Source of the DNA: Portulaca oleracea | Taxonomy: Eukaryota > Streptophyta > Magnoliopsida > Caryophyllales > Portulacaceae | Assembly: GCA_029582165.1 (NCBI GenBank) | Contig: CM055870.1 | Coordinates: forward strand, 47,572,513-47,636,512 | DNA: 64,000 nucleotides | Direction of reading: 5' to 3' | Part shown: piece by piece, positions 1 through 12,136 of the stretch | Layout of the letters: each line of letters begins with the position of its first letter | Position numbering within the stretch: position 1 is the stretch's first letter | Notes under the pieces: model-generated | Database searches by the model: none | Seen by the model: only the letters and a program-made list of their open reading frames with translations | Told to the model about the DNA's origin: nothing | Made by a program: the position numbers and the translations under genes

Positions 1-185
1 TAGTGTAAGGACAAAGGTCCCCGAAAAAAAAAAGAGACAATGATAGGAGTGAACAATATGCTTTGACTTTGTTTCAAATTGAATGGACTATACCTTTGTA
101 CAAGAATTTTATTAACTTCACTGATCCACTTCTGGGTTTCCCAAAACTGCCCGCCCTGAGCTTAAAGTTCTGTTTTCTAATATAG

Positions 186-283
186 GTTAACACGGTGGAG
201 GAACAAGTGAGGGCTGCAGCTGAACACAAATTAGGTGTGGCTAATCAAAGTATCACTGCTGGTTTTTTTGATAACAATACAAG
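186..283 (+). CDS. SYD: SYD exon (post-helicase, start of SnAC region)
   Basis: Acceptor TATAG at 181-185 and donor GTAACC at 284. Phase 0 start, ends two bases into a codon. It encodes VNTVEEQVRAAAEHKLGVAN and on to GFFDNNT, the conserved stretch that follows the last helicase motif in plant SYD and other Snf2 ATPases. Positions 1-185 are intron and show nothing else. Confidence 0.9.
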
Positions 284-3200
284 GTAACCCTTACTAGATT
301 GTGTCAGTGCTTCCTCTCTTGGCTTCTTCCCCTTTTCTTTTTCTTCTCAGCATTCTTTGCGCGTTGAATGACAGTAGTTAATTTCAAAATATGTCTTCTT
401 CTGTGTAACAGCGCTGAGGATCGGAGGGAATACTTGGAGTCGCTACTACGGGAATGTAAGAAAGAAGAGGCTGCTCCTGTATTGGATGATGATGGTTTAA
501 ATGATATTTTAGCCCGCAGGTAATGTGTTTTCTAGGTCGGTTTGTTTTTATGTTTCATTTTAAAGTCCAGAGGTTATGTCCACAATTGTGGTAGCTGGAG
601 AATACATTGTTGGGCAATTTCCTTTGGACTGTGGTTGGCCAAAGCAAAATGTCTCAACTGGATCTTTCTTTGACTCTCTTCACCAAAACATTCTTTTCAT
701 TGTAAAACTTGTTCGCTCTTCATCCTGCCCTAGATGGTACTTTTGGATAATGCCTTAGTTTGGCTTGTGTCACGTGAATGGCGACCCCATGCATATACTT
801 GTTTCTGGTTTATGTGATAAACGTATGCTTAATACAGATTCTCTCGACGTTGTGACTTGTGATTCTGTATTATGTTCTGTGGAGGTTTGGAGAAAGGAAA
901 TTGAATGCAATGAACAGGCTGTGAACCGAAATCTTATGGGTGTTCTATTTGTCACTTTTCTTATATGCTTCTGCATCTTTCAAAATTTGAGGGATCTGCT
1001 GAGTAATGCTATGCTTGAGTCGGTTATTCTTTTCATAGTGTGTATCAGAAATTTTGTTGTAGTTAGAGGCTGAAAAAGTAGCACACCATAGGATGTTTCT
1101 TAAAAGTTTTTGTTTTTGTTTTTGTTTTTTTTTTTGGGGGGGGGGTGTGTGGTGGGGATTACTGTGATATGCTAATGTGGCTTTAATTGGTTCAGTTAGC
1201 TGATTCACTTCCTGTTCTTTTTTCTTGATTTAATTTGGAGGCATAAGCTTCCACTCCTCACAAAGTTAAGAGTTTGCTTGATATCTTATTTGGACTAAGT
1301 CAGTGCGATCAATTGCTGACTTTGTTGGTGGCCAAGGAGTTAGGTTGCAACGTGGATGTAATCATATCTGCAAATAATTAATTGTTCAAAAAATGTTTTT
1401 GCTCCTAAATGAGAGAAGCAAAAAAAAGAGTGGTGGGTACATTTCAAGGGCGCCTTTCTTGTCTCGCGAAGCATGGATGTGGACCATGTGGTCAGATAAA
1501 CCTGCTTTATCAAATGTCTTAATGTGAATTTGTGATCCAAAACTTTATTATGATAACATTTAATATCCGTCTTCGCATTATTTTGATAAAAAATTTCATC
1601 ATGTAAGATGTTGCAATCACATAACCGAATGCCTATTGAATGTAAAGGGCATTATTTTGTTTCTGTTGTGAACCCTTTTACTTTTCAAATAAGGCGTTAC
1701 CCCTCCCACCCTTCCACCTACGTATTTTATTCTGAATTCTTCTTTTTGACACCTGTCTTTCTTTTTCAGTGAGTCTGAGATTGATGTATTTGAAGCAGTT
1801 GACCAGAAAAGGCGGGAAGAAGAGATGGTATTCTTACATTAGTCCTGATTTTGTCTATTTCTTTGTCTACCTCATGTGTACTTGCGTAGTCTCACTATTT
1901 CATTAAATGTGAAGGCATTATGGAAGAGGCTGACGGTAGAGCCGGGAAATGACAGTTCCGTGGATATACCTCCTTTGCCCTCACGTCTTGTAACTGATGA
2001 TGATCTGAAGACGTTTTATGAAGCAATGAAGGTATATGAAGTATCTGGTGAAGATGCTGCTTCTAGTTCTGGGATGAAAAGGAAGGCTGGTTATATAGGA
2101 GGCTTTGATACTCAAGAGTATGGAAGAGGCAAGCGGACCCGAGAGGTCAGTCAGTGTTTAGAATGTAGTAGGACTTGATTGCAATCCATCCCTTTCTTTT
2201 CACCTTGTTGCCTGTGCCTTAATCTTCTTGCTAAAGGTCAATTGCATTAGGATGAGGTAGGTATAGTCAGTTGTTACTAAGCCTCATAATCAATATATAA
2301 GGATGTAATTTTTTTTTTTTGTTTTTTTGACGACGAGTAATCTAGAGATATATTGCAAAGACCCTTGGTGTCTCGCCCATTTACAAAAGGGGGAAAATAC
2401 AAAAACACTACCCCAGACCTCTTATCAATAATATTATCAACAAACACAAAAATCTATCACCCTCAAGCATCAAACTCCAGCTACCCAACATCCTCACAAA
2501 GTAAAGCTTGTAATCATCAAGGGACAACTTTTGTCCTCATATATCTATCGATTCCTGCCCTTCCAAATGGCTCACCAAATAGCTGAAGGAACCAATTTCC
2601 AAACACCACGAACCCTAGTTTTCTCCATCCTTCTCCTCCAAGCCATCCACACCTCCTTCACCCTTTACGCTTGAACGCAGGAGACCCCCATCAACGAGAG
2701 GGCCACGTGCCAAAGAAAGAAGCCCACTAGTAAAGCACAAATGACTGGTCAACAGATTCTTCCTCCTGGAACCACATAGAATTCCTACTACTTCTAGGAT
2801 TGGTTATGACTCTTCTTAAAAGGATGCAGCAATCCTTTGCCACACTGTTCTGTGTGATCAAATTTGTACAGTCAATTGCAATATGATACCTAATTGTTAC
2901 TTTTCCTTATAGCTCATGTATAAGGATTTAGTAATTATGACCTGTAACTTTTCTTTTTGCCCCTTATCTGTTTGTGTATTTCTTGGTTAAAAGCTAGTTG
3001 CAACTGACTTCGTATCATCTCCAATTGTTACTTAGGCAATCATGAATTTGACCGTTCCTCTGTTGTATTTAGGTGCGCTATTATGAAGAACAATGGACTG
3101 AGGAGGAATTTGAAAAGATGTGTAAGGCTGACTCTCCTGAAACTGCTAAACAAAAGGAGCAGATGGGTATGTTAATGCCTGCAAGTAGTAATCAAAGTGC

Positions 3201-6200
3201 CTGCAAAGACGAGCTACCTTCACAGACTCCACATGCTGTTCCATCAACTTTGGTATCCTCAGCACCTGTGAACAAAGATGTTACACCACCGGTTAAGCGT
3301 GGTCGTGGGAGGCCAAGGAGAACACCAATAGATGCTTGTGCGGCAGGTGTTGTTATACCTGAAGCGCCTAAAGTAACTACATCAACTATAGTGGATACAG
3401 CTAGGCTAAATCCTCAAGGTGCCTCTGCTGTTGTTGTGAATGATGTCACTGGTGTTAGTCCGGTGGATGCTGTGGTTTCTCCTAAATCTCAGGTAGTTTC
3501 ACCATTGGCATCCTCTGTTGATCCTGGGGCTGAAGCCACTGCTGGCTGTGCATTTGTTCCTCAGCCTAAACGTCCAGGTCGAAAAGGGCCCTCAATCGAG
3601 AAGAGTATACAAGGCCAGCCAGGGGCTGAAACTGTTAAGCGTAGGGGAAGAAAACCCGGTCGTGTTTCATCTTCTGCCGCTCCTGGTTTAGTGGTTCAAG
3701 ATCCAAAACCTGAGGATCAGTCAGTCAAACATCCATCCTCGGATACTGGTGCAGTAGTTGCTACAGCTCCGGGATGGGACAATGATCCTCAGGCCGGTAG
3801 TCCAGGTGCCTTGCTTGCCAAGTCCTCAGATGTTTCCGCAACTGTGATTGCTGCTGATGATTCAAATCCTTCGGGAGTACAAGTTAAACAGGTTGAACAA
3901 CCTGCTCCGGATGCTTCAATAGCAGTAGCCCCTGCAGATAAAGAACCGTGTGGATCAAATGTTCCGCCGGAGGTTCTGAATTCCTCCGTTGAAGATTCTC
4001 GTATAGGCGTCCAAGATTCTAAACCTAGTGAAAAATCAGATAAGAAGACACCGGTGGATGCTTCTGCTGTTGCTGTGGCATCTTCAGCATCTTCTGATGT
4101 CAACAAAGGCAATCTTCCATTTCAGGTTCAAGATGCCTCTGTATCTGGGTCTGTTACGGGTTTGGGGGTTGGAGTTGTTCCATCTGGATCAGGTCCTGAG
4201 CTTCATGGAATCAATGAACACTCTGCTCTTGTCAGCCCTGATTCTGCCCCAGCTGGGCTCAGGCGTGGAAGAAAACCAGGTCAGAAGCCTCAAGCTGGAA
4301 TTGAGCCAGTACGACGTAGGGGTAGGAAACGTGGCCAGACAGTTTTTACCTCTTCCCAGCCCCTTGTTGCTCCAGGTTCAAATTCTAATGAGCTGTTGAA
4401 TAATGCTGCTTCAACTGTCAGTTATCCGCCCTCTGCAGATGTTAATGTCGGGATGAGCGCGCATGTTACAGTTCCTACAATTCCGGTTGTCCCAGCCCCT
4501 GGTTTCACGCCAGTTTCTACTGCTGTTGCTGGTGTTAGTGCACCGATGCATCATGTAGGTGTAGGTCCATCTCCCAGCATTTCTGCTACTTCAGAGTCTA
4601 GTTCGCTGCCTTCTAATAATCTTGATACTTCCCCAGCAATTCCTCAGTTACATGTACCTCCCCAATCCCAGGGGCAAAGTCAGAATGACCAAGTTGCTGA
4701 GCCAGTGCCACGTCGCCGGGGAAGGAGAAAAACTGTGGTACCTGCTCCTGGTGCTGATAGTCCTCTGGATGGCAAAGCAGCCGGGCCTGTTGAGCGCAAA
4801 GTAATTGCTACAAGGAGTCGGCAAATAAGTGTTTCTCAGTCAAGGAATGTCCAGAATGAAGCACAGAAGAGTGATACCTCCAGTTCTATAACCGATACGG
4901 ATTCAAAGGCAGCTTTGTCAGTTGGTATGCCATCTAATGTTGGACAGTTCAGAGATCCTCATCATGTCCCTGGTCCCTCCATTGTTGGATCTGCTCCAGT
5001 GAAGGATAGTGAGCTTAGTGGAATCTCAGAAGCTAGACATCCCAACTTAACAGAAGATGTTAAATTAAACCGCAGTCCTGCGAGCCCCCCTCCCGTATCA
5101 TGTAGTGGTATTACCAATGTCATTGTGCTGGCTTTAGAGTCAAATCTTCAAGTTGTAGCTCCAACTGGCATGAATGTTGGAACTATGGCTCAGAAAGAAT
5201 GCTCAGAACTACAGATGGATAAATGTACTGCCCAGGGTGTCCTTGTTTCAAAACCTGACATTGTTCTACCACAACCTGGTTCTTCTGATGCTGCCATGTT
5301 CGAAGAAGATATGTGTGCCCCACCTGGATTTGACACTCCTAGACCGTCTACAGTTAAGAAGTCGTTCAAGAAGGATGATGCTGGGGTGTCCAAATCTGCT
5401 GATGCGAAAAAGGGTTCGGTTGTGTTAGCTTTGGAATCAGCAAATGTTGACCCTAGCAGTTTAGCACCCCATCATACAAATAAGAAACAAGAAACTTCTG
5501 AAGTGCTGACGATTAAAGGCTCTGCAGAAGGAAGTGCACATTCCTTGGTGCCTCAAAGCTCCCAACCTAATTCTTCTGCTGATGTTATGGCAACACATCC
5601 ACAGGAAGAGGAAATGTCAGCTCCTCCTGGATTTGGTATTCCTCAACAACCTATATCGGAGACTGCAGTTGCAAAATCCCCTGTTTGTGGTGATACCCTG
5701 GCAGAGAATCAAGATATTTCTGCTTCCAGCATAGCGACCGACACCAGCATGGCTGGCACAGGGTCTGAAACACTGCTGGCAGGTGTGAACAAAGTTTCTA
5801 CTAAAAGTTTGGAGCCCCTGAGGATTAGTACGTCTGCATCAGGTGATCTTGAAGAAGATTCTTTACCACCTGGATATGCATCCTCCCAGAAATCCCCTGT
5901 GCTGGGAAAGAATAATAAGCCATGTGAAAGTACAGAGGGTCATCTTCCTGGTGAAAGTGTTGTAAGCGGTAATCCCAGCGATCCAGGGCATGAGGATATG
6001 GAGAGGGAGCCACAGGAGAATGTGCAAGTTGGGGAGGCGACTTCAGTTGCTGATAGTCTAATGGTTGAATCTGGAGAAAAATTGGCAGTAGGTGGCAATC
6101 TGAATATCCAGAAGGATGAACAATCTGTCACCAATACTGATGGTGGGCAAGTTTGTTCTGGTGGAGAATCTGTTTCAAAGCTTGATGATGAGAATGACAG

Positions 6201-9200
6201 CGTAAAAGTTGCCACTGTTTCTGAAGATGTGGCAGAGCCAAGGCAGGTTAGTGACGCAGCTGCTGATATCATAAATTGTGGTGAAAAGCACTCTAGCCCT
6301 AGCACGGTCCAGCATAGTGATACAAATGTTGATATGTTAGAGGCGGCTGAGAAGCCAGCAGAGGATAATATGTTAGAGGCGGCTGAGAAGCCTGCAGAAG
6401 ATGATGTGTTAGAGGCGGCTGAGAAGCCTGCAGAAGATGATGTGTTAGACGCGGCTGAGAAGCCTGCAGAGGATGTTCGCAGCGTGACGGATCCTATCGT
6501 AGAATGCCCTAGTAGCTCTATTTGTCTTGATAATAAGACTTCAGAGGATGTTGCTGAAGAGCCTCCTTTAGCATCTACTCTGGACCCAGCAGATGATGAG
6601 AAGACCAAAAGTACTGCTGTCTCTGTGATGATCACAGAAGTCTTTGGGTGTTCCAAAGATGATGGCGAACATAGGGATCCTTGTGAGGAGGGTGATGGTG
6701 CAGATGAAAGACAGAATGATCTTGCCACTGGTGCTTCGGAGCCTGTGAATGAGACAGTTGCTGCTTCTTCAATTGAGAAAAACACTGAGGTGGCTGCGTC
6801 TATGAGTAACGAGGATGATGTTGCAGATGAGCCTCATGAGACACAGAATGATCTTGTTACTAGTGATGCTGAGCCAGTGAACGAAACAGTCGCTGCTTCT
6901 TCAATTGAGGAGGGCATTACAGTGCCTGCTTCTATTTGTAATGTGGCCAGTGAGAATACTGTTTGTAAGACAGATGGTGCTGTTAGTGAGATGGATGTTG
7001 ATTCCTCTAGTTCCAAGGTTGGCCCCACGAAATCACCAGATAATTGTCCAAAAGAAAATGTTGAGATTGGAGATGCTTGTCAGAAGAGTGATGCTGTGTG
7101 TGAGATGGATATTGATTCCCGCAATTTAGAGGTTGATGTGATGAAATCAACTGATGGTACCGTCGTACCAGCTCCTGGTGAAATGGGCGCTCAGAATATT
7201 GCCGCTGTTGGGAATAATGAAACTATGCTTTTGGAAGCAAGTGGGTCTCGCATTAAAGATGGAGCATGCCATGGGGAAGAACTTGAAATTGCTTCTGGTG
7301 AAACGTCAAATTTGCCGGAGGTTTCAGTTGTCAAATCCATGCTAGAGGAAAAGGTTGAAGGTATGTGATACACCTAATCATTGCTGAACTATAAATATAG
7401 AATGTAAGGAATTTTCTCCTGTAATGATGATATGCTTCATGCCTATTTTAAGAAATGTTCTCCCAATTGCTTATTTTGTGATTACATAAATGTCCATGTG
7501 GGATTTACATCATGTTTTGTTATTTATTTATTCGCATGGTATTTTTGGTTGGTCATAATTGGGGCTAGGCAAAGTATTTTTTGATAAACATTAACATGCT
7601 TGTGAATTTTTGAAGTATTTGGATAGAAAAGGACCTAAGGCTGTTTGGGGAGTTAAAACTCATTTTTAACATTTAAAAGTCAATTTCACTAAATCTCTGT
7701 ACTTTTGGGTTAATGGGAATTTAACAACTGCTTTTGATTTGGTATATTCTGTGGATGGTTTGTACCTTAGATGTACATAACTTTGTATGGTATCCGCTGA
7801 ATTTGTGTCCCCCTGCGCTACCCCCCCCCCCCCCCACCCACCCACCCACACACACACATATACACATATAGAATGTATCCACGGGAAGTAAGGGTTACTA
7901 TAAGCACTAAAGAACAATTAATCTTAACCCTTGGATAACAAAAGGAATAGTTGAGATGAATGTCTAATACTTTAATTTCCCTCTCATATAAAAACTCTAA
8001 AATTTAAAACTCTATTTTCTCATCCTCTTCCTTCTCTTTCTCTCTCAATCTGTACATGTGGTATTAACTATTGCATCTGAGAAATTGCATACTCCTTCTA
8101 AGGTTACCTCCAGAGCTTCGAACTCAAATTCCGATTCTGCATCCTTCAGTATAAAAAATTATAATTTTCAAGTCACATTATCATCATTTTTATAAATAGT
8201 TCACAAAGTCAAAGACCGATTATATGCACATACATACTGTCAATCATCATCAGCAATTTCTTTGGCTTCCTCGAGTAGCATTCATCATTTTTATAAACAA
8301 TTCAAATCTTGATATTGTTGGGATTTTGGCTGTGTAGCCTTCTTGTTAATTCCACCGACTGGGGTAACATCTTCGTATGAAGGATCTCGTACTAATACTT
8401 GTTTTTCTGACCCATAATAATTTCATTATAATACTTCCCAAACAATTTATAATTGTAGTCATTTAATTAAAATTATAGGATTTGTTTTAATCTGGTGAAT
8501 TAGATCCTATTAATATTCACAAGTCACATGGAGGGCATACATTCATTGAAATAGGAGTGAGAAAGAGAGGGAGAAGAGGAGAGAGGGTTAATTCTAGGGT
8601 TTTTATATTGGAAGAAAATTAAAATTACTAGGTTTTAATCTCAAGTGTTCCTTCGTCACAAACACACATTAAATTACCAAAGGCAAACTTAAACCCAAAT
8701 AATAAAAAATTTGGAGGCTTGATTTCTCCCTACTTGCTTCTGAACGTAAATAATTTCTAGTTGTCAAAAGTGTTATTCTTTAATGCATAGTTGAAAGTCA
8801 TATTTTAGGTTATTGTAATTAATATGTGATTAAATACATTTTCGTACCTTTTGTCCATGATAGTTTAATGACATATTAAAAAATGGATGTTTGGATGCTA
8901 ATAAATTATTGTACTTTGAGGGTGTTCGACAATAATGCAACAATTTTTTTTCTTGGACAATAATATATTATACTTTAATGGTGTTGGGCAATAATGCACC
9001 CATAATTATTCCCACAATGGGCTGACTTGGTGGCAGTCCTAGCTGGCAGGTTAGGGAGATGAGTTGACAAAAAATTAAAATCTTGACTAAAGCAATGCCA
9101 TGTCAGCAAGTCCAAATGATCAAATATGCAGAAACTTAAAGTTATCTTTGCGTATGTGGATTTGCTGACATGACGTGAGTTTAGTTAAGATTTGAAATTT

Positions 9201-9617
9201 TTTTGCCAACTCATCTTCTCAGCCTGCCACATAGGATCGCCACCGTTGGAATCTTTCTGGGTGCATGTCCAACACCCCCAAAATACAATATATTAGCATT
9301 CAAAACCCTTAAAAAATATAATAAACTTTTAAAATATTAAGGTTAATAAATTAAGTTCTAATGATATATAAATTAAAATAAAATCAAAATGAAAAAAATT
9401 TAAAATTAAGGTCTAATGAAAGTATTGTGTCTGTATTTAGTATCAAACCTGAGGGGATGTGAAAGTTGATTTGCAAAATGCGTGGTTTGCTTTGTAATTA
9501 CTTTAAAGCTTATATGTAAGTAAAACTCTTATATGTATGTAAGTGAAACTCTCATATGTGTGGGTAGACAGATGCGCACACCCACACCCACACTCGTGCT
9601 CGCACACCTACATACAT

Positions 9618-9656
<39 letters not shown>

Positions 9657-9992
9657 TACATACATACATATATACACATGCACATACGTGTGTGTGTGTG
9701 TGTGTGTGTGTGCACATACGTGCATGTAGACATACACACACACACATATATATGGGAACTGATCATATGAGCATGACGTTTTGGTGAGCATGTGACCATG
9801 GATGGACATCAAGTATTGTTTTTGAGGACGTCAAATATTGTTTTAGGGGGCATCATGTTTGCATGGTGAACACAAAAAATTGATGTCCACTTGATGTTCA
9901 CCATTCAAACTTGATGTCCCCTAAAACAACACTTAATGTCCATACATGCTCACCAAAGTGCCATGTTCTTGTGATCAGTTCCTTATATATAT

Positions 9993-10023
<31 letters not shown>

Positions 10024-12098
10024 GGATCATCTTAAGTTCTCCTAATACACATAAATGCCTTCATGCTTAAAATCTCTGATTGTACATCTTTCTAAACATG
10101 CACTCGATCTCTGTTCTATATCTTGGAATTCGCTATTTCAATCAGCCCAAATATAGTATACAGTTGCTGTATCTGCAAGGTAGTATTGGTTCTTGTTCTT
10201 GCTCACTTTAGTTGGGGACAGTAGAGTCTCAATCTGATTTATATCTTGAACTGGAAGTTGCAATAGTTTTGTGAGGACACAATCCAACATTTCTCCGCTG
10301 TATGGGCATTGAAAAAACAAATGCTTATGTGTCTACATTCTGGACACAGAAGCAGCATCTTGAAGCTAAAGCAACACCAATTCTCTGCAATCTTTCAGAT
10401 GTCCACAGCCTACCATGCATAACCAACCAGCTGATAAACAAGAATCTGGGTACTCGTATTCTGTGCCAAATAATCTGGTACTAGGGAACCTTCTCTTTAA
10501 TTCGCTGCAGAAAATAAATTATTTCACTTGAAGTTCCCAAATATCCTTCAATCCGTGTCTAGCTTTGAGTAATTGCTTCCAATACCACTAGGAGATTTGG
10601 GGCGGGATGCATTCCCATATATTCTCCTGCTTCTTCATATACAAATGGTGAATATATTGTTTCCAGAGTCTCTTTCCCCAAAAAATTGCTTGGAGGTGAC
10701 CGATGGTTTGAAAAACTTTCTGGGGACAACATTATTTTTATCTATTCTAGGTCCCCCTATATTTCTAATAAATGGCTGGGAAGGGGACAGTCCAGCCGTT
10801 TTTTGGCCAGATTCCAGTGACAGCTGGTAAGGGCCCATTAGTTGGATTTTTGAGGGAAATGTAACTGTTACCCTCCAAAAATCTCATTCCATATGTGCTT
10901 GCTCTGCCTTCTTGGACTACCTCACTCACAAGTGAAACCCAGAGCGGGAGACAAAGGTTGAGGGTGAAGAGCTGCAGGTGGCCAATTGGCCATCTCGTGA
11001 GGAGAAGAGTTCCGACTTGAGGATTCAAGAAGGTTGTCAATGGCTGCTATGAAAGGTAAGTCCTTTCAATGTATTGGATGGGTGATTAAGGGGGAATTTC
11101 GAAAGCTAGGGTTTAGTGTCAGTGTCGGTTTTGTTCAAAATTTAGTAGCGGTTTCTGAAAATTTGTGGTGTAGAAAGTATGTTAGGTTTGATTTGGGAAG
11201 GGGTATTGGTTGTGTTGGGGTTTTGAACTGTTGGTTAAATTTATTTAGTACAATTTTCGGAAATCTGAGTTGATTTTGTTCAAATGTTTGGTTGGGTTTT
11301 TCCCTTATCAACAAAAACCCTAGTTTCGGAAAAATATGGGTTTCACCTACCATGCCCAACACTCCGTTTCTCTGTTTTCCACCATTTCAATCAACCTCCT
11401 TTGATGAATTCGACCCTCAGTTGTCTTCAAGCGCAAGAACACTCCGATTCAATCGAACTGCCCCCCTTTCCCTTTTGAATGACCACAACAATTTTTGGAA
11501 TGAGAGGAGAGTTGTGTTTTTCATTTCCAGTTGGTTGAGGTGAAGAAGGGATGGAGTAGTCTGTCAGAGTGAGCATTTGAGATTTTAGCTGGCATATATT
11601 GGGGCAAGAAGGTAATTGTACGCAATTCATCGGAATTCGGCCAAAATCGGTCGGATTGTCCCCTCCCAACTATTTAATAGAAATATAGAGAGACCTAAAG
11701 TAGATAAAAATAAAGTTGTCCTCAGGCAGTCAGTTTTCCGAAACACAGGCCACTTCCCAGCAACTTTTTGCTCTTTCCCCGAGATGTTGTTCCAAATATG
11801 TTTCCCCAACGCAGCAAAGTTCCACTTGAATACATACCTAATTTCAAACCTCCATTGACTTATAACGTCACAACAATGATCCCATAAAATAGGAGGGGAC
11901 TTAGAGTCACCCAAAGAAACTTTCGACAGATTTGGTTGATTTTATCCAGAATATACATTGGGAGAGAAGATTTGGACATAGTATGAGTGAAGTGCCATGA
12001 GGACACTATTTATAAGCTCTACTCTCCTGGCATAAGTTAATTTCCGAACTGCCCAACCCAATATACGTACATATTACACACAAACACACACAGACGCA

Positions 12099-12136
<38 letters not shown>

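Noticed and set aside
765..1073. 102-codon + strand ORF and opposite-strand ORFs in 576-1208
   Set aside because: They lie in a SYD intron between good GT-AG exons, and the frame does not resemble any domain.
2210..2950. Possible duplicated block around the intronic LINE
   Set aside because: Similarity of TTGTTACT..ATAAGGAT segments on both sides is weak; only the short AAGGATG repeat was kept as a possible TSD.
5940..6785. 281-codon ORF on the - strand inside the SYD exon
   Set aside because: Mirror of a repetitive acidic + strand frame; no start context or similarity. Same for 3789-4112, 14342-14728, 15317-15733 and 15782-16300 on the - strand.
9529..9812. Overlapping ORFs on both strands rich in His/Thr or Cys/Val
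   Set aside because: They are translations of a CA/TG microsatellite and need no coding explanation.
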